A DNA stretch of 64,000 nucleotides from an uncultured Flavobacteriales bacterium (GCA_903939755.1 CAJAII010000077.1:124001-188000); one strand, 5' to 3'. Shown: positions 8,373-17,429, counted from the first letter of the stretch. Numbers and translations are program-made. Notes: generated by a model from the letters alone, not told the origin.

Positions 8373-9971
8373 ATGAAATTGAAAAAACTTACTTTACTCA
8401 TTATTCTTCTTAACACGTCTTTATTCGCTCAAACTATTACTGATGCAATTAAGAAAACAGATAATGAACGATTCGCTGAAGCAACTATTGATTTTAATAA
8501 GCTCATTGCAGCAAATCCAATTGATGCTTGCAATTTCTTTTATGCTGGGGAAAACTATTTTGAAAAGGGAGAGCTCGATTCGGCAGTAATATACTGGAAT
8601 AAAACCATGCAGGCTGACCCGAAGTCCCCATTCTCTTTTGTTGGTGTCGGAAAAGCACTATTAATGAAGGGCGACGTTGCAGGAGCACAAAGTCAATTTG
8701 CTTTAGCCTTATCAATGACCAAAAATAAAAATTCGGAAATACTTCGATGTGTTGCCAAAGCCTATCTAACTGCTGAATCAAAAAATTTAGACGAGGCAAT
8801 TCGCCTTCTTAATTTGGCTATAAAGAAAACTCCAGCTGATATTGATTGTCATTTACTAATGGGAGATGCGTTGAACTACAAGACTCCGGAGAACGGTTCG
8901 GCGGCTATTAAAAGTTATAATGAAGTATTAAAAATAAATCCTAAATCTCCTAAAGGTATCGTTCGCACCGCTAAATTGTATCAGCGAGCGAAAAACTATC
9001 GCTTGGCAGATTCTTTATATAAAGTTGCAAAAGCGATTGATCCAACTTATGCCCCATCCTACAGAGAAAATGCAGAGTTGAATATGATGTTTAATCAATC
9101 AGAAAAGGCAATAGAAAACTGGCAAAAATACCTAAGCTTAAATAATTCATATGAGTCCCGTTATCGATATGCTGTGGCTTTATTTAAAGGAGAACGATAT
9201 TGTGAAGCTATTCCAGAGTTATTAACCGTTAAAAATAATGCTTTTACAAATCATTATATTGACCGAATGCTAACCTACTCTTATTTCGAATGTACAACCG
9301 AACCAGATGCCATAAAAAAAGGACTCGAGGCAAGTGCACTATTTTTCGCTTCATGTCCAGCAGATAAGATCTTATTTATGGATTACAAGTACAAAGGGAA
9401 GCTCCTATCAAAAAATGGGCAAGACTCACTTGCAATTATTGAATTTGAGAAAACTTCAAGTTTAGACGAGAAATCGGCGCTAGAATTAGCGGGCGATCTA
9501 GCGAAACTATACATGAAATTTAAAAAGTATGACCTTGTTATTGCTAAATACGAATATAAATTAGCCACTACTAAACTTATTGGTGGAGAATATTATGACC
9601 TTGGGCGAGCTTACTATTTTGGCCCAAAAAACTATGTGGCAGCGGATAGTGCCTTTTCAAATTTAAATAAATTATCTTCTAAGTATGTCCCGGGTTATTT
9701 TTGGCGCGCAAGAGCACAGATTGCTGTTGATAGTACGAAGGCAAATTGGTTAGCTTGGAAGTCTTATCAAGCCGTGATAGATCTTGTTAGTAAAGAAGAG
9801 AGAAATAGCACAAAATACAAATCATATGTTCTTGAATCATCCAGGTACCTTGGTGACTATTATGTGAACTCTCCCGCCAAAGACCCTGTTAAAGCGAAAG
9901 AATGCTGGAGCATTGTAATCGAGCTTGAGCCAGAAGACAAGCAAGCAAAAGTGTTTTTAGGAATTAAATAA
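8373..9971 (+). CDS. Secreted tetratricopeptide-repeat protein
   Basis: 532 aa with a signal peptide (KLTLLIILLNTSLFAQ). It is built almost wholly from TPR-like helical pairs, for example residues 35-70 (ANPIDACNFFYAGENYFEKG) and 150-215 (PADIDCHLLMGDALNY; NPKSPKGIVRTAKLYQRA). No enzyme motif is visible. It lies 94 nt after the PstS-like gene and is probably part of the same conserved exbB-tonB-PBP-TPR neighbourhood. A -7-like TAACTTTG at 8319-8326 may give it a promoter of its own. Probably a periplasmic scaffold. Confidence 0.82.
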   Translation: MKLKKLTLLIILLNTSLFAQTITDAIKKTDNERFAEATIDFNKLIAANPIDACNFFYAGENYFEKGELDSAVIYWNKTMQADPKSPFSFVGVGKALLMKGDVAGAQSQFALALSMTKNKNSEILRCVAKAYLTAESKNLDEAIRLLNLAIKKTPADIDCHLLMGDALNYKTPENGSAAIKSYNEVLKINPKSPKGIVRTAKLYQRAKNYRLADSLYKVAKAIDPTYAPSYRENAELNMMFNQSEKAIENWQKYLSLNNSYESRYRYAVALFKGERYCEAIPELLTVKNNAFTNHYIDRMLTYSYFECTTEPDAIKKGLEASALFFASCPADKILFMDYKYKGKLLSKNGQDSLAIIEFEKTSSLDEKSALELAGDLAKLYMKFKKYDLVIAKYEYKLATTKLIGGEYYDLGRAYYFGPKNYVAADSAFSNLNKLSSKYVPGYFWRARAQIAVDSTKANWLAWKSYQAVIDLVSKEERNSTKYKSYVLESSRYLGDYYVNSPAKDPVKAKECWSIVIELEPEDKQAKVFLGIK

Positions 9972-10095
9972 ACTCCTGTACTTGTTTTTGTTTATCCTTC
10001 TTGCCTATTGAATTGGTCAACGGCCTTGTTCTTATCACGTAACGATAAAGGAAGGTTCTCATAAATAAATATAACTTTAAGTACCGTTTACTAAT

Positions 10096-11118
10096 ATGAG
10101 AACCAAGAACATCTATCTATTAATCGCATTATTTACGCTTTCAATCGCTACAAGCGTTGCCTTTTCGCAATCGAAGGGGGCTGTAAATGCGACGAAATAC
10201 ATTCAAACCATCACAGAAGATGAATTAAGGATTCACCTCACCATCGTAGCTGCAGACTCTATGGAAGGAAGAGATACTGGTTCCGAAGGGCAAAAAAAGG
10301 CCGGTTTGTACCTGATAGACACCTATAAAAAAATAGGTGTTTCATTTCCAATGGGGGCGAAAGATTACTATCAATACATTCCAGCTTCTTTTATGAATGC
10401 TGGCTATGATGATGGGCTATCGGACTCAGAAAATATTTGGGCATTCATTGAAGGGTCTGAAAAACCCGATGAAATATTAGTTGTTTCTGCGCATTATGAT
10501 CATCTAGGAGCAAATGGAGACGCTATTTATAACGGAGCCGACGATGATGGGTCTGGCACTGTGGCGTTATTAGAAATTGCTCAAGCATTTCAAACAGCTA
10601 AAAATGAAGGACACGGACCAAAACGATCCATTCTTTTTTTGCACGTAACCGGTGAAGAACACGGATTGCATGGCTCTCGGTTTTATACCGAAAACCCCTT
10701 ATTCCCCCTTGAAAAAACAATCGCTGACATCAATATAGATATGATCGGAAGACGCGATGAATTTCATGAAAAATCGAATAATTACCTTTACCTTATTGGC
10801 TCAAACTTTCTTTCTACAGATCTATACAAAGCCTGTGAAAATGCCAATAAAAAATACGTCAAAATAAAACTTGATTATAAATTCAATAAAAAAAAAGACC
10901 CAAACAGGTATTATTATCGTTCTGATCACTATAATTTTGCGCAACACAAGATCCCTGTTGTCTTCCTTTTTAATGGCGTTCATGATGATTATCATCAAAT
11001 AAGCGACGACGTAGACAAAATAGAATTTGATGCCTTAACAAAGCGCACGCAACTAGCTTTCGCTATTGCTTGGGAGATAGCAAATGGCGCCAATAGACCT
11101 CGGGTTAATAAAGAGTAA
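10096..11118 (+). CDS. M28 family zinc aminopeptidase, secreted
   Basis: 340 aa with a signal peptide (NIYLLIALFTLSIATSVAFS). The M28 dizinc site is complete: SAHYDH (His near 133), GADDDGSGT (Asp near 149), TGEEHGLHGS (Glu pair near 187-188), NIDMIGR (Asp near 216) and DDYHQISDD (His near 297). M28 members release N-terminal amino acids from peptides or cleave folate/glutamyl substrates; the exact substrate cannot be read here. It is flanked by non-coding gaps of 124 and 117 nt, so it is likely a single-gene unit. No T9SS tail, so probably periplasmic. Confidence 0.9.
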   Translation: MRTKNIYLLIALFTLSIATSVAFSQSKGAVNATKYIQTITEDELRIHLTIVAADSMEGRDTGSEGQKKAGLYLIDTYKKIGVSFPMGAKDYYQYIPASFMNAGYDDGLSDSENIWAFIEGSEKPDEILVVSAHYDHLGANGDAIYNGADDDGSGTVALLEIAQAFQTAKNEGHGPKRSILFLHVTGEEHGLHGSRFYTENPLFPLEKTIADINIDMIGRRDEFHEKSNNYLYLIGSNFLSTDLYKACENANKKYVKIKLDYKFNKKKDPNRYYYRSDHYNFAQHKIPVVFLFNGVHDDYHQISDDVDKIEFDALTKRTQLAFAIAWEIANGANRPRVNKE

Positions 11119-11235
11119 TCTTACTATTTCCAATTAAGGCAGCACAGGTTATCAATCCTATATTTCCATTTTAAAGAAAATTCCATATATTTGGTTAAAC
11201 GTTATTAAATTTTAGCCTTACTAATCTCTCACCTT

Positions 11236-12435
11236 ATGTATAAGAATTTTACGCTAATTACCCTAGTTCTACTCGCTATTTTTCAATCACAGGCCCAAAC
11301 AATTGTTTGGCAAGACGATTTCGAGAATCCTGCCAATTGGAATTTAAATATCTCCAATGGAGTTAATACACTCGATGCCAATAATTGGGTGATATCTGAT
11401 GCCGAAGGCGGTGTGGCTGCCGGTGGATGTGGAGTCGCTTCTAATGGCAACAAAACACTTCATATTAGCTGTCAAGGATCTTGGTGTGCAGGCACAGGTG
11501 CCATTTATAATGCTGGTGACGGAGGTCTTGGTTTTTTTGACTGTACAACTCATAAGCGCGCACTTATGTCAAGTAATATTAATACGCTAAATACCAGTAA
11601 TCTTACCCTTTCTTTTGATTATATTGGAATTGGCCAAGCGGGATTTGATTTTGGAAAAGTGATTTACAGTACCGATGCGGGACTTACTTGGACCAATTTA
11701 CAACTCATTTCTCCTGCTGGTACGTGTGCCGGAGGTCAAGGCTTATGGACAAACAGCAGCATTCTTTTGCCTCCTAACTGTTACAATATTACTACTTTAA
11801 GACTCGGATTTCAATGGGAAAATGACAATGATGGAGCAGGTTCCGATCCCTCTTTAGCTTTAAATAATTTAAAAATCACCTATCCTTCTAACCCTACCGT
11901 AACTGCTGCATTCAATTTAACGCAAAATGGTATTTGCCCCGATGACTGCATTAACATGACTAATCTAAGTGTTGGTGCAACAACCTATTTCTGGGATTTT
12001 GGTAACGGAACCAATTCAACACTTTCCAATCCAACAAATATATGTTTTTCAACTCCTGGAACATACAATGTTAACCTAATAGCATGCAATGGACTGATCT
12101 GTGACACCGTTTCAGAGGGGTTAATTGTGAACAACTATCTATTTGGCCAGCAATCTATTACAGCGAACAACACATATACTTGGCCCTTCAATGGGCAGAC
12201 TTATACTCAAAGTGGGGTCTATACGGACACTATTTCCAATGCAAATAGTTGTGATAGTATAAGTACTTTAACGTTGCAACTATTAAATAGCGGAATAGGA
12301 GAACACTTCTTACCAACGAGAACATTACTTAAAATTGTTGACCTAACTGGACGAGAAGTAGCAGAAAAGAAAAACATGCTTCTTTTCTATATCTACACGG
12401 ATGGAAGTACTGAAAGAATATTTATAGTTGACTAG
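11236..12435 (+). CDS. Secreted PKD-domain protein with a short variant C-terminal sorting motif
   Basis: 399 aa with a signal peptide (KNFTLITLVLLAIFQSQAQ). Residues ~25-215 look like a jelly-roll/MAM-type adhesion module (LSFDYIGIGQAGFDFGKVIY). A PKD domain follows (FWDFGNGTNSTLSNPTN near 255). The last ~35 residues (LKIVDLTGREVAEKKNMLL, then a YIYTDGSTERIF segment) lack the usual YPNP start of type A domains but resemble a short DxxGRE ending that I recall from Crocinitomicaceae-type secreted proteins. It lies 52 nt before the next T9SS cargo. Likely surface or secreted; ligand unknown. Confidence 0.75.
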   Translation: MYKNFTLITLVLLAIFQSQAQTIVWQDDFENPANWNLNISNGVNTLDANNWVISDAEGGVAAGGCGVASNGNKTLHISCQGSWCAGTGAIYNAGDGGLGFFDCTTHKRALMSSNINTLNTSNLTLSFDYIGIGQAGFDFGKVIYSTDAGLTWTNLQLISPAGTCAGGQGLWTNSSILLPPNCYNITTLRLGFQWENDNDGAGSDPSLALNNLKITYPSNPTVTAAFNLTQNGICPDDCINMTNLSVGATTYFWDFGNGTNSTLSNPTNICFSTPGTYNVNLIACNGLICDTVSEGLIVNNYLFGQQSITANNTYTWPFNGQTYTQSGVYTDTISNANSCDSISTLTLQLLNSGIGEHFLPTRTLLKIVDLTGREVAEKKNMLLFYIYTDGSTERIFIVD

Positions 12436-12487
12436 GATGAATTGTTTACCGAGAATTACGCTTTTTTTCCAATAATAATCTCCTTAA

Positions 12488-14245
12488 ATGATTAAAAGAT
12501 TTAGTTTAATTATTTCCGTCCTTCTGACATTGTTTCTTAGCAATCAATCTTTTGCCACCCATATTCTTGGGGGTGAAATTTATTATGATTCATTAGGAAA
12601 TAACATGTATAAAGTTACCTTTGAGATATATCGGGATTGTAACAGCGCAACAGGATATGACAATCCACTTGCTTTTACTGTTTTTAGTGGCGATGGCTCT
12701 TATTATGGTGAATATGTAATAAATCTTTTTAGCAGTAATATTTTACCTATTGTTTATGACGACCCTTGTGTAACCCCACCGAATAACATTTGTGTGGAAA
12801 AAGGCGTTTATATAGACACGATTTATCTGCCCATGAATGCCATGGGTTACCATATTTCCTATCAAAGATGTTGTTGGGCGGGAAACATAGATAATATTGT
12901 CGATCCTGCAAATAATGGCATTACCCTTACAACTTTTGTTCCTGGATCGGATTTAATCCCGGTGAATAATCAAGGAGCACGCTTCATTAACTACCCTCCT
13001 TTGGTATTATGCGCCCAAAATACCTTGAACTTTGACCATTCGGCCTATGATCCCGACGGCGACTCCTTGGTTTATGAATTAGCTGCGCCCTTTCTTGGTG
13101 GGAGTGTTGCGAATGTAATTCCTAATCCAGAAAGTCCACCACCTTACCAAGATGTCTTATGGAATCCGACCTATTCTTACTTAGTACCTTTTGGTACAGG
13201 ATCGTCGGTAACAGTTAATAGTCAAACAGGAATGGTGACTTTTTCGCCAAATTTAATAGGTAATTATGTCGCTGGGGTAGCCGTAAAAGAATATAGAAAT
13301 GGAGTGCTCATCAACACAAAAATTCGAACCTTCGCATTTAGGGTCGTCTCTTGTCAAGTGGATATTCCTATTAGCGTAAATATCACCGGGCCTCCTCAAC
13401 TAATTGAGGATTGCGGATATGCTGGATTTATAATTTCGCGAACAGATACAACAGAAACACTCGTCGTTCAAATTGAATTAGGCGGAACAGCAACGAATGG
13501 TGTGGATTATCCTTTTATTTTAGATTCCCTTGTGATTCCAATTGGCGTTTTTGCAGATACCATTGGAATTGAAGCGCTATTTGATGCCTTTATTGAAGAT
13601 ACTGAAACGGTTTATTTTAGCGTTATCGTTCCAAATCCATGTGATGGCACATTCGATACAACATCAATCGCGTTAAATTTAATTGATTACCAAGTTCTTG
13701 AAATGTCTTATCTCGACTCCTTGAATTTGTGCGGTATGATGGGTGAAACCGCTAATTTATGGTGCCAAGTCAGCAATGGAATGCCTCCATATAATTATGA
13801 TTGGGAGCCAGGAGGGCTTCCAAATAATGACACCATCCCAATCAACGGCACATTGTTAAATCCAAACTTAAATCTTTATTCGCTTGAGGTCTTAGACGCT
13901 TGTGGCAAAACGATCTCTTCGAATGAAATCTTCGTCTATAATCAATGTCCACTTGAAGCGCCCAACGTTATGACTATTAATGGAGATGGAATAAATGATT
14001 ATTTCTTGGTGACCAATTTACAAGATTATGAATCCGTTCAATTAAGAATTTTTAATAGATGGGGAGTGCTACTATATGAAAACGACGCCTATCAAAACGA
14101 TTGGGCAGGAAACGATCAAAATGGCGTGAAACTAACTGATGGCGTATATTTTTATACCGTCATCCCTTCCAGTTTTAAATACGAATACGATGATGCCAAA
14201 AAATCCTTGTACACGTTGCATGGGTTTTTCCATATATTTCATTGA
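12488..14245 (+). CDS. Secreted protein with gliding-motility (T9SS type B, CHU_C) C-terminal domain
   Basis: 585 aa with a signal peptide (RFSLIISVLLTLFLSNQSFA) followed by THILGGEIYYDSLGNN, a start seen in many large Bacteroidota surface proteins. A cadherin/Calx-beta-like segment is suggested near residues 310-400 (GGTATNGVDYPF). The final ~85 residues are a type B sorting domain: INGDGINDYFLVTNL, VQLRIFNRWGVLLYEND and DGVYFYTVIPSS. Such proteins are exported by T9SS and depend on SprF-like partners; no sprF homologue is adjacent. Probably a surface adhesin. Confidence 0.85.
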   Translation: MIKRFSLIISVLLTLFLSNQSFATHILGGEIYYDSLGNNMYKVTFEIYRDCNSATGYDNPLAFTVFSGDGSYYGEYVINLFSSNILPIVYDDPCVTPPNNICVEKGVYIDTIYLPMNAMGYHISYQRCCWAGNIDNIVDPANNGITLTTFVPGSDLIPVNNQGARFINYPPLVLCAQNTLNFDHSAYDPDGDSLVYELAAPFLGGSVANVIPNPESPPPYQDVLWNPTYSYLVPFGTGSSVTVNSQTGMVTFSPNLIGNYVAGVAVKEYRNGVLINTKIRTFAFRVVSCQVDIPISVNITGPPQLIEDCGYAGFIISRTDTTETLVVQIELGGTATNGVDYPFILDSLVIPIGVFADTIGIEALFDAFIEDTETVYFSVIVPNPCDGTFDTTSIALNLIDYQVLEMSYLDSLNLCGMMGETANLWCQVSNGMPPYNYDWEPGGLPNNDTIPINGTLLNPNLNLYSLEVLDACGKTISSNEIFVYNQCPLEAPNVMTINGDGINDYFLVTNLQDYESVQLRIFNRWGVLLYENDAYQNDWAGNDQNGVKLTDGVYFYTVIPSSFKYEYDDAKKSLYTLHGFFHIFH

Positions 14246-14326
14246 TTGCATACCTACTTATTTACGTGATAGCTTTCTTTGATCAGCCTAGAATAATTCG
14301 ACGTCCATGTATCGAAGATATACAAA

Positions 14327-14355
14327 TTGATTGTTCTATGCTTTTAGTACCTTTG
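14327..14355 (+). promoter_or_regulatory. Bacteroidota-type promoter for the CDF/Crp operon
   Basis: TTG (14327-14329), an 18-nt spacer and TACCTTTG (14348-14355) fit the TTTG-N17-23-TAnnTTTG pattern of the primary sigma factor. Transcription would start near 14360, giving a leader of about 80 nt before the CDF start at 14442. Confidence 0.6.
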
Positions 14356-14441
14356 TAAGCAACGCTATTTTTGTATTGAGCGACGCGCAATAATTCAACG
14401 GGAAAAACACAGGTAAAATCGTTAAGAAAAGGCCCTAATCT

Positions 14442-15317
14442 ATGACTACTAGTCACGAACAGACAGCAATCAAAGCCACCTATTTTAGTATAATCGGGAA
14501 TACAATACTCGCTATCATAAAAGGACTTGCTGGATTTTTTGGTAATTCGTACGCGCTAATTGCAGATGCTATCGAATCAACGACAGATATCTTTGCTTCC
14601 TTTTTAGTATTGTTTGGATTAAAATATGCAAACAGACCAGCGGATAAAAACCATCCTTATGGCCATGGTCGAGCCGAGCCTTTGATCACCTTTTTGGTGG
14701 TTGGATTTTTAATCACATCCGCTTCTATTATTGCTTACGAAAGCATTCATAATATTGGAACGCCTCATGCCTTACCAAAAATCTGGACCCTTTTTGTTCT
14801 TGCTCCTTTAATCATCTGGAAAGAAATTTCTTTTCAGCTGGTAATGAAAAAAGCGATCGAAACAAATAGTTCTTCCCTAAAAGCAGATGCCTGGCACCAT
14901 AGAAGCGATGCCCTAACTTCCGTAAGTGCATTAATCGGAATATCCATTGCGTTGTATTTTGGAAAAGGTTATGAGACTGCAGACGACTGGGCCGCATTAT
15001 TTGCTTCAGGGTTCATTCTTTATAATAGCTATTTGATTTTCAGACCCGCACTTGGAGAAATTATGGATGAACATCTTTACGATGGCCTAATTGAAGACAT
15101 TAGAAAAGTATCCCTTACTGTGGAAGGCGTTGAAGGAACGGAAAAATGTTTTGTTAGAAAGTCTGGTATGAGCTATCACGTCGACTTACACGCAACCGTT
15201 AATGCCGATATTAGTGTCAAACAAGGGCACGAAATTGCACACCAACTCAAAGACGTACTACGAAATGACATCCCTCAATTGGGGCATGTATTAATCCATA
15301 TTGAGCCGAATGAATAA
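14442..15317 (+). CDS. Cation diffusion facilitator (CDF) family metal exporter
   Basis: 291-aa inner-membrane divalent-metal/proton antiporter. The CDF metal sites are visible: ALIADAIESTTDIFAS in TM2 (Asp ligands), HPYGHGRAEP in the loop after TM3, and DAWHHRSDALTS in TM5 (HxxxD). The C-terminal cytoplasmic domain from about 205 carries MSYHVDLHATVNADISVKQGHEIAH, with the conserved His-rich end LGHVLIHIEP. Metal specificity (Zn, Fe, Mn or Cd) cannot be decided. The crp-like gene starts 11 nt downstream, so metal export and the redox operon may share regulation. Confidence 0.92.
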   Translation: MTTSHEQTAIKATYFSIIGNTILAIIKGLAGFFGNSYALIADAIESTTDIFASFLVLFGLKYANRPADKNHPYGHGRAEPLITFLVVGFLITSASIIAYESIHNIGTPHALPKIWTLFVLAPLIIWKEISFQLVMKKAIETNSSSLKADAWHHRSDALTSVSALIGISIALYFGKGYETADDWAALFASGFILYNSYLIFRPALGEIMDEHLYDGLIEDIRKVSLTVEGVEGTEKCFVRKSGMSYHVDLHATVNADISVKQGHEIAHQLKDVLRNDIPQLGHVLIHIEPNE

Positions 15318-15328
15318 ATCTTATCAGA

Positions 15329-15949
15329 ATGGAACTAAATGACATTATTGAATTCAAGTCTTCCCCTTTAATAAGACAAAAACTGTACGAGTTTGGTTTC
15401 GCGAAAACATTTTCCGAAGGCGATATCATTCTTAATGACAACTCCTATATTAAAGCCATTCCTATAGTTACGAATGGTAGCATTCGCGTAATGCGGACTG
15501 ATGAAGACGGGAGAGAAATATTGCTTTACTACATAAAAGCAGGAGAAAGTTGTATCATGTCTTTTTTAGGTGGACTTCATCAAGACACAAGTAAGATAAA
15601 AGCCATTGCTGAAGAAGAAACGGAAATCCTATTTATTCCCGTTGATAAAGTAAGTTTTCTCATTAAAGAGTTTCCAGAATGGCTGGACTATATTTTTAGG
15701 TTATACCACAAAAGATTTGAGGAATTGTTAGAAGTCGTGAATGCCGTGGCATTCAAAAAAATGGATGAACGACTGATCAACTTTATAAAAAAGAAGTGTG
15801 AAATGACACAAAAACAAACACTTTTTATAACTCACGAACAGATCGCGAATGAATTGGGCACTGCACGTGTAGTTGTTTCTCGCCTACTTAAACAAATGGA
15901 GGAAAATGGTTATGTAAAGCTGGGAAGAAATAAAATTACACTAATGTAA
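15329..15949 (+). CDS. Crp/Fnr family transcriptional regulator
   Basis: 206 aa. Residues ~20-125 form a cyclic-nucleotide-binding-type beta roll (FSEGDIILNDNSYIKAIPIV; GESCIMSFLGG). A long dimer helix and a C-terminal winged helix follow (THEQIANELGTARVVVSRLL near 167-186, then GYVKLGRNKITLM). There is no N-terminal cysteine cluster, so an Fnr-type Fe-S sensor is unlikely; the effector is unknown. It sits between the CDF gene and a thiol/rhodanese run, the usual partner of such regulators in this phylum, and probably controls one or both. A 12-bp palindrome follows at 15984-15995. Confidence 0.9.
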   Translation: MELNDIIEFKSSPLIRQKLYEFGFAKTFSEGDIILNDNSYIKAIPIVTNGSIRVMRTDEDGREILLYYIKAGESCIMSFLGGLHQDTSKIKAIAEEETEILFIPVDKVSFLIKEFPEWLDYIFRLYHKRFEELLEVVNAVAFKKMDERLINFIKKKCEMTQKQTLFITHEQIANELGTARVVVSRLLKQMEENGYVKLGRNKITLM

Positions 15950-15983
15950 CAAAAGTAGCTGTGCAGCAAAAAGTATCAGACGA

Positions 15984-15995
15984 TCTTTGCAAAGA
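15984..15995. promoter_or_regulatory. 12-bp perfect palindrome, candidate Crp/Fnr operator
   Basis: TCTTTGCAAAGA is self-complementary and lies in the 109-nt gap between the crp-like gene and the rhodanese/thioredoxin run. Its position suits an operator for the adjacent regulator, but it does not match the E. coli TTGAT-N4-ATCAA consensus, so the link is inference. Confidence 0.35.
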
Positions 15996-16058
15996 ATAAA
16001 TTTAACCCATCATCTTTTTAAACTAGTTTTATTAAAGGAAATCAGATAATAATAACCC

Positions 16059-16262
16059 ATGAACTTCATAATAAAATACAAGCTAACAATTTTAGGCATA
16101 ATTGCAGGTGCATTTGGTGGATTTCTCTATTACTATTTTGTAGGTTGTACTAGTGGTAATTGTGCCATCACGTCAAATCCTTTCAATAGCGGATTGTATG
16201 GAGCGATAATGGGAGGTTTATTATTCAATATGTTTCAAAAAGAAAAATCAAAAAAACAATAA
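16059..16262 (+). CDS. Small DUF6132-like membrane protein with a GCxSGNC motif
   Basis: 67 aa with two hydrophobic segments (residues ~8-28 and 46-60) joined by VGCTSGNCAITSNPFNSG. The cysteine pair C-x4-C would sit at the periplasmic face or membrane edge. I recognise it as DUF6132-like from the GCxSGxCxITSNP pattern. First of six tightly packed genes; the rhodanese start follows after 2 nt. The 85-aa membrane protein later in the run has the same GCxSGNC heptad, which suggests related thiol chemistry. Function not known. Confidence 0.75.
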   Translation: MNFIIKYKLTILGIIAGAFGGFLYYYFVGCTSGNCAITSNPFNSGLYGAIMGGLLFNMFQKEKSKKQ

Positions 16263-16264
16263 TC

Positions 16265-16549
16265 ATGGACAAAGAAAAAATCATCAAAGAAAAACAAGGC
16301 ACCATCGTAGATGTTAGGACAAAAGAAGAATTTAGTGGGGGACATGTTGAAGGCTCCATAAATATTCCTTTGCAAGAAATCGAAAATAGAATGGATGAAT
16401 TAAAAAACCTAAAAAAACCGCTGGTGCTTTGTTGTGCAAGCGGCGGAAGAAGTGGGCATGCCGCTCAATATCTATCACACCATGGGATCGATTGTTTCAA
16501 CGCTGGCTCTTGGTTGGATGTGAATTACATTCAATCTAAAACACTGTAA
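16265..16549 (+). CDS. Single-domain rhodanese-like sulfurtransferase
   Basis: 94-aa cytoplasmic protein consisting of one rhodanese domain. Visible parts are IVDVRTKEEFSGGHVEGSIN (substrate-side motif) and the active loop CCASGGRS, with catalytic cysteine near residue 57 and a C-x4-R cradle typical of persulfide-forming rhodaneses. It would carry sulfane sulfur to cyanide, thioredoxin or another thiol. Spaced 2 nt from both neighbours, hence co-translated. The second rhodanese next door is a divergent paralogue. Confidence 0.92.
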   Translation: MDKEKIIKEKQGTIVDVRTKEEFSGGHVEGSINIPLQEIENRMDELKNLKKPLVLCCASGGRSGHAAQYLSHHGIDCFNAGSWLDVNYIQSKTL

Positions 16550-16551
16550 AA

Positions 16552-16866
16552 ATGATAAATACACTTAAAAAACTACTTGGATTAGGAACTAAAGTTGACT
16601 ATGCTGATTTAGTAAAGCAAGGAGCCATCATCTTAGATGTCCGAAGCAAGGGGGAATACTTGGGCGGTCACATAAAAGGATCTATCAACATTCCGGTCGA
16701 TACCTTAAAAAGTAATTTAAGCAAACTGCGAAAAGACAAGACAATCATTACCTGCTGTGCCAGTGGAATGCGCAGTGCTTCGGCAAAAAACATTCTCTTA
16801 TCAAATGGTTACCCCGATGTATACAATGGCGGGGGTTGGAGCAGTTTGCAAAATAAAATTAAATAA
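16552..16866 (+). CDS. Rhodanese-like sulfurtransferase, second copy
   Basis: 104 aa with the same fold: ILDVRSKGEYLGGHIKGSIN and the active loop CCASGMRSAS (catalytic cysteine near residue 67). It differs from the first copy in an N-terminal extension (TLKKLLGLGTKVDYADLVKQ) that resembles rhodaneses tied to membrane partners. It starts 2 nt after the first rhodanese and ends 1 nt before the next gene. Two consecutive single-domain rhodaneses suggest separate sulfur donors or acceptors rather than redundancy. Confidence 0.92.
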   Translation: MINTLKKLLGLGTKVDYADLVKQGAIILDVRSKGEYLGGHIKGSINIPVDTLKSNLSKLRKDKTIITCCASGMRSASAKNILLSNGYPDVYNGGGWSSLQNKIK

Positions 16867-16867
16867 A

Positions 16868-17125
16868 ATGAAACAACTAATTTTAACTAACTGGACATTT
16901 ACTAGAGCGTTTTATCTTGTAATAGGAATAATTGTAATCGTTCAATCAGTTATGAGCCAACAATACTTCGGAGCTATCTTTGGTGGATATTTTGCTGCAA
17001 TGGGGTTGTTCGCCTTTGGCTGTGCTTCTGGTAATTGTTTTGGTGGAAATTGTGCTGTCGAATCGCTAAAAAAGTCTAATGCTACGATTGAAGAGGTAGA
17101 TTTTGAAGAAGTAAAAACGAAATAA
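16868..17125 (+). CDS. Small membrane protein with GCASGNC cysteine motif
   Basis: 85 aa from the ATG at 16868; the longer frame upstream runs inside the rhodanese gene and is not credible. It has two hydrophobic segments (about 12-28 and 33-50), then [17 protein letters not shown] with three cysteines and an acidic tail. It resembles YgaP/DUF2892-type membrane partners of rhodaneses, though I cannot confirm the family. The GCxSGNC heptad is shared with the 67-aa protein at 16059. Spaced 1 nt from both neighbours. Candidate membrane acceptor in a sulfur relay. Confidence 0.75.
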   Translation: MKQLILTNWTFTRAFYLVIGIIVIVQSVMSQQYFGAIFGGYFAAMGLFAFGCASGNCFGGNCAVESLKKSNATIEEVDFEEVKTK

Positions 17126-17126
17126 T

Positions 17127-17429
17127 ATGGCAGCAACATTTTCAGAAATTATCAATAGCGAAACCCCAACACTAGTAGATTTTTTTGCCGAATGGTGCGG
17201 TCCTTGCAAAATGATGACACCGATTTTAGAAGACTTGAAATCTAAAATTGGCGACAAGGCAAAAATTATAAAAATAGATGTAGAAAAAAACCCGCAAGTG
17301 GCAAGTGCTTATAAAGTAAAAGGTGTGCCAACGCTTGTGCTTTTTAAAAAAGGAGAAATAAAATGGAGACAAGCTGGAGTTGTTTCGGTAAATAACCTTG
17401 AACAAATTATCAATCAAAATTCAAAATAA
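17127..17429 (+). CDS. trxA: Thioredoxin
   Basis: 100-aa cytoplasmic thioredoxin with the catalytic motif WCGPCK near residues 23-28, cis-proline region [13 protein letters not shown] near 69-81, and full thioredoxin length. No signal peptide. Starts 1 nt after the previous gene and ends directly before the lipoprotein gene. In this operon it probably reduces rhodanese persulfides or feeds electrons to the membrane thiol proteins. The symbol is used for the family; housekeeping trxA may be elsewhere in the genome. Confidence 0.93.
   Translation: MAATFSEIINSETPTLVDFFAEWCGPCKMMTPILEDLKSKIGDKAKIIKIDVEKNPQVASAYKVKGVPTLVLFKKGEIKWRQAGVVSVNNLEQIINQNSK

Noticed and set aside
11236-14245. One gene split by frameshift between the two adjacent T9SS cargos
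   Set aside because: The second has its own signal peptide and the first has its own C-terminal tail, with a 52-nt gap, so they are separate genes.
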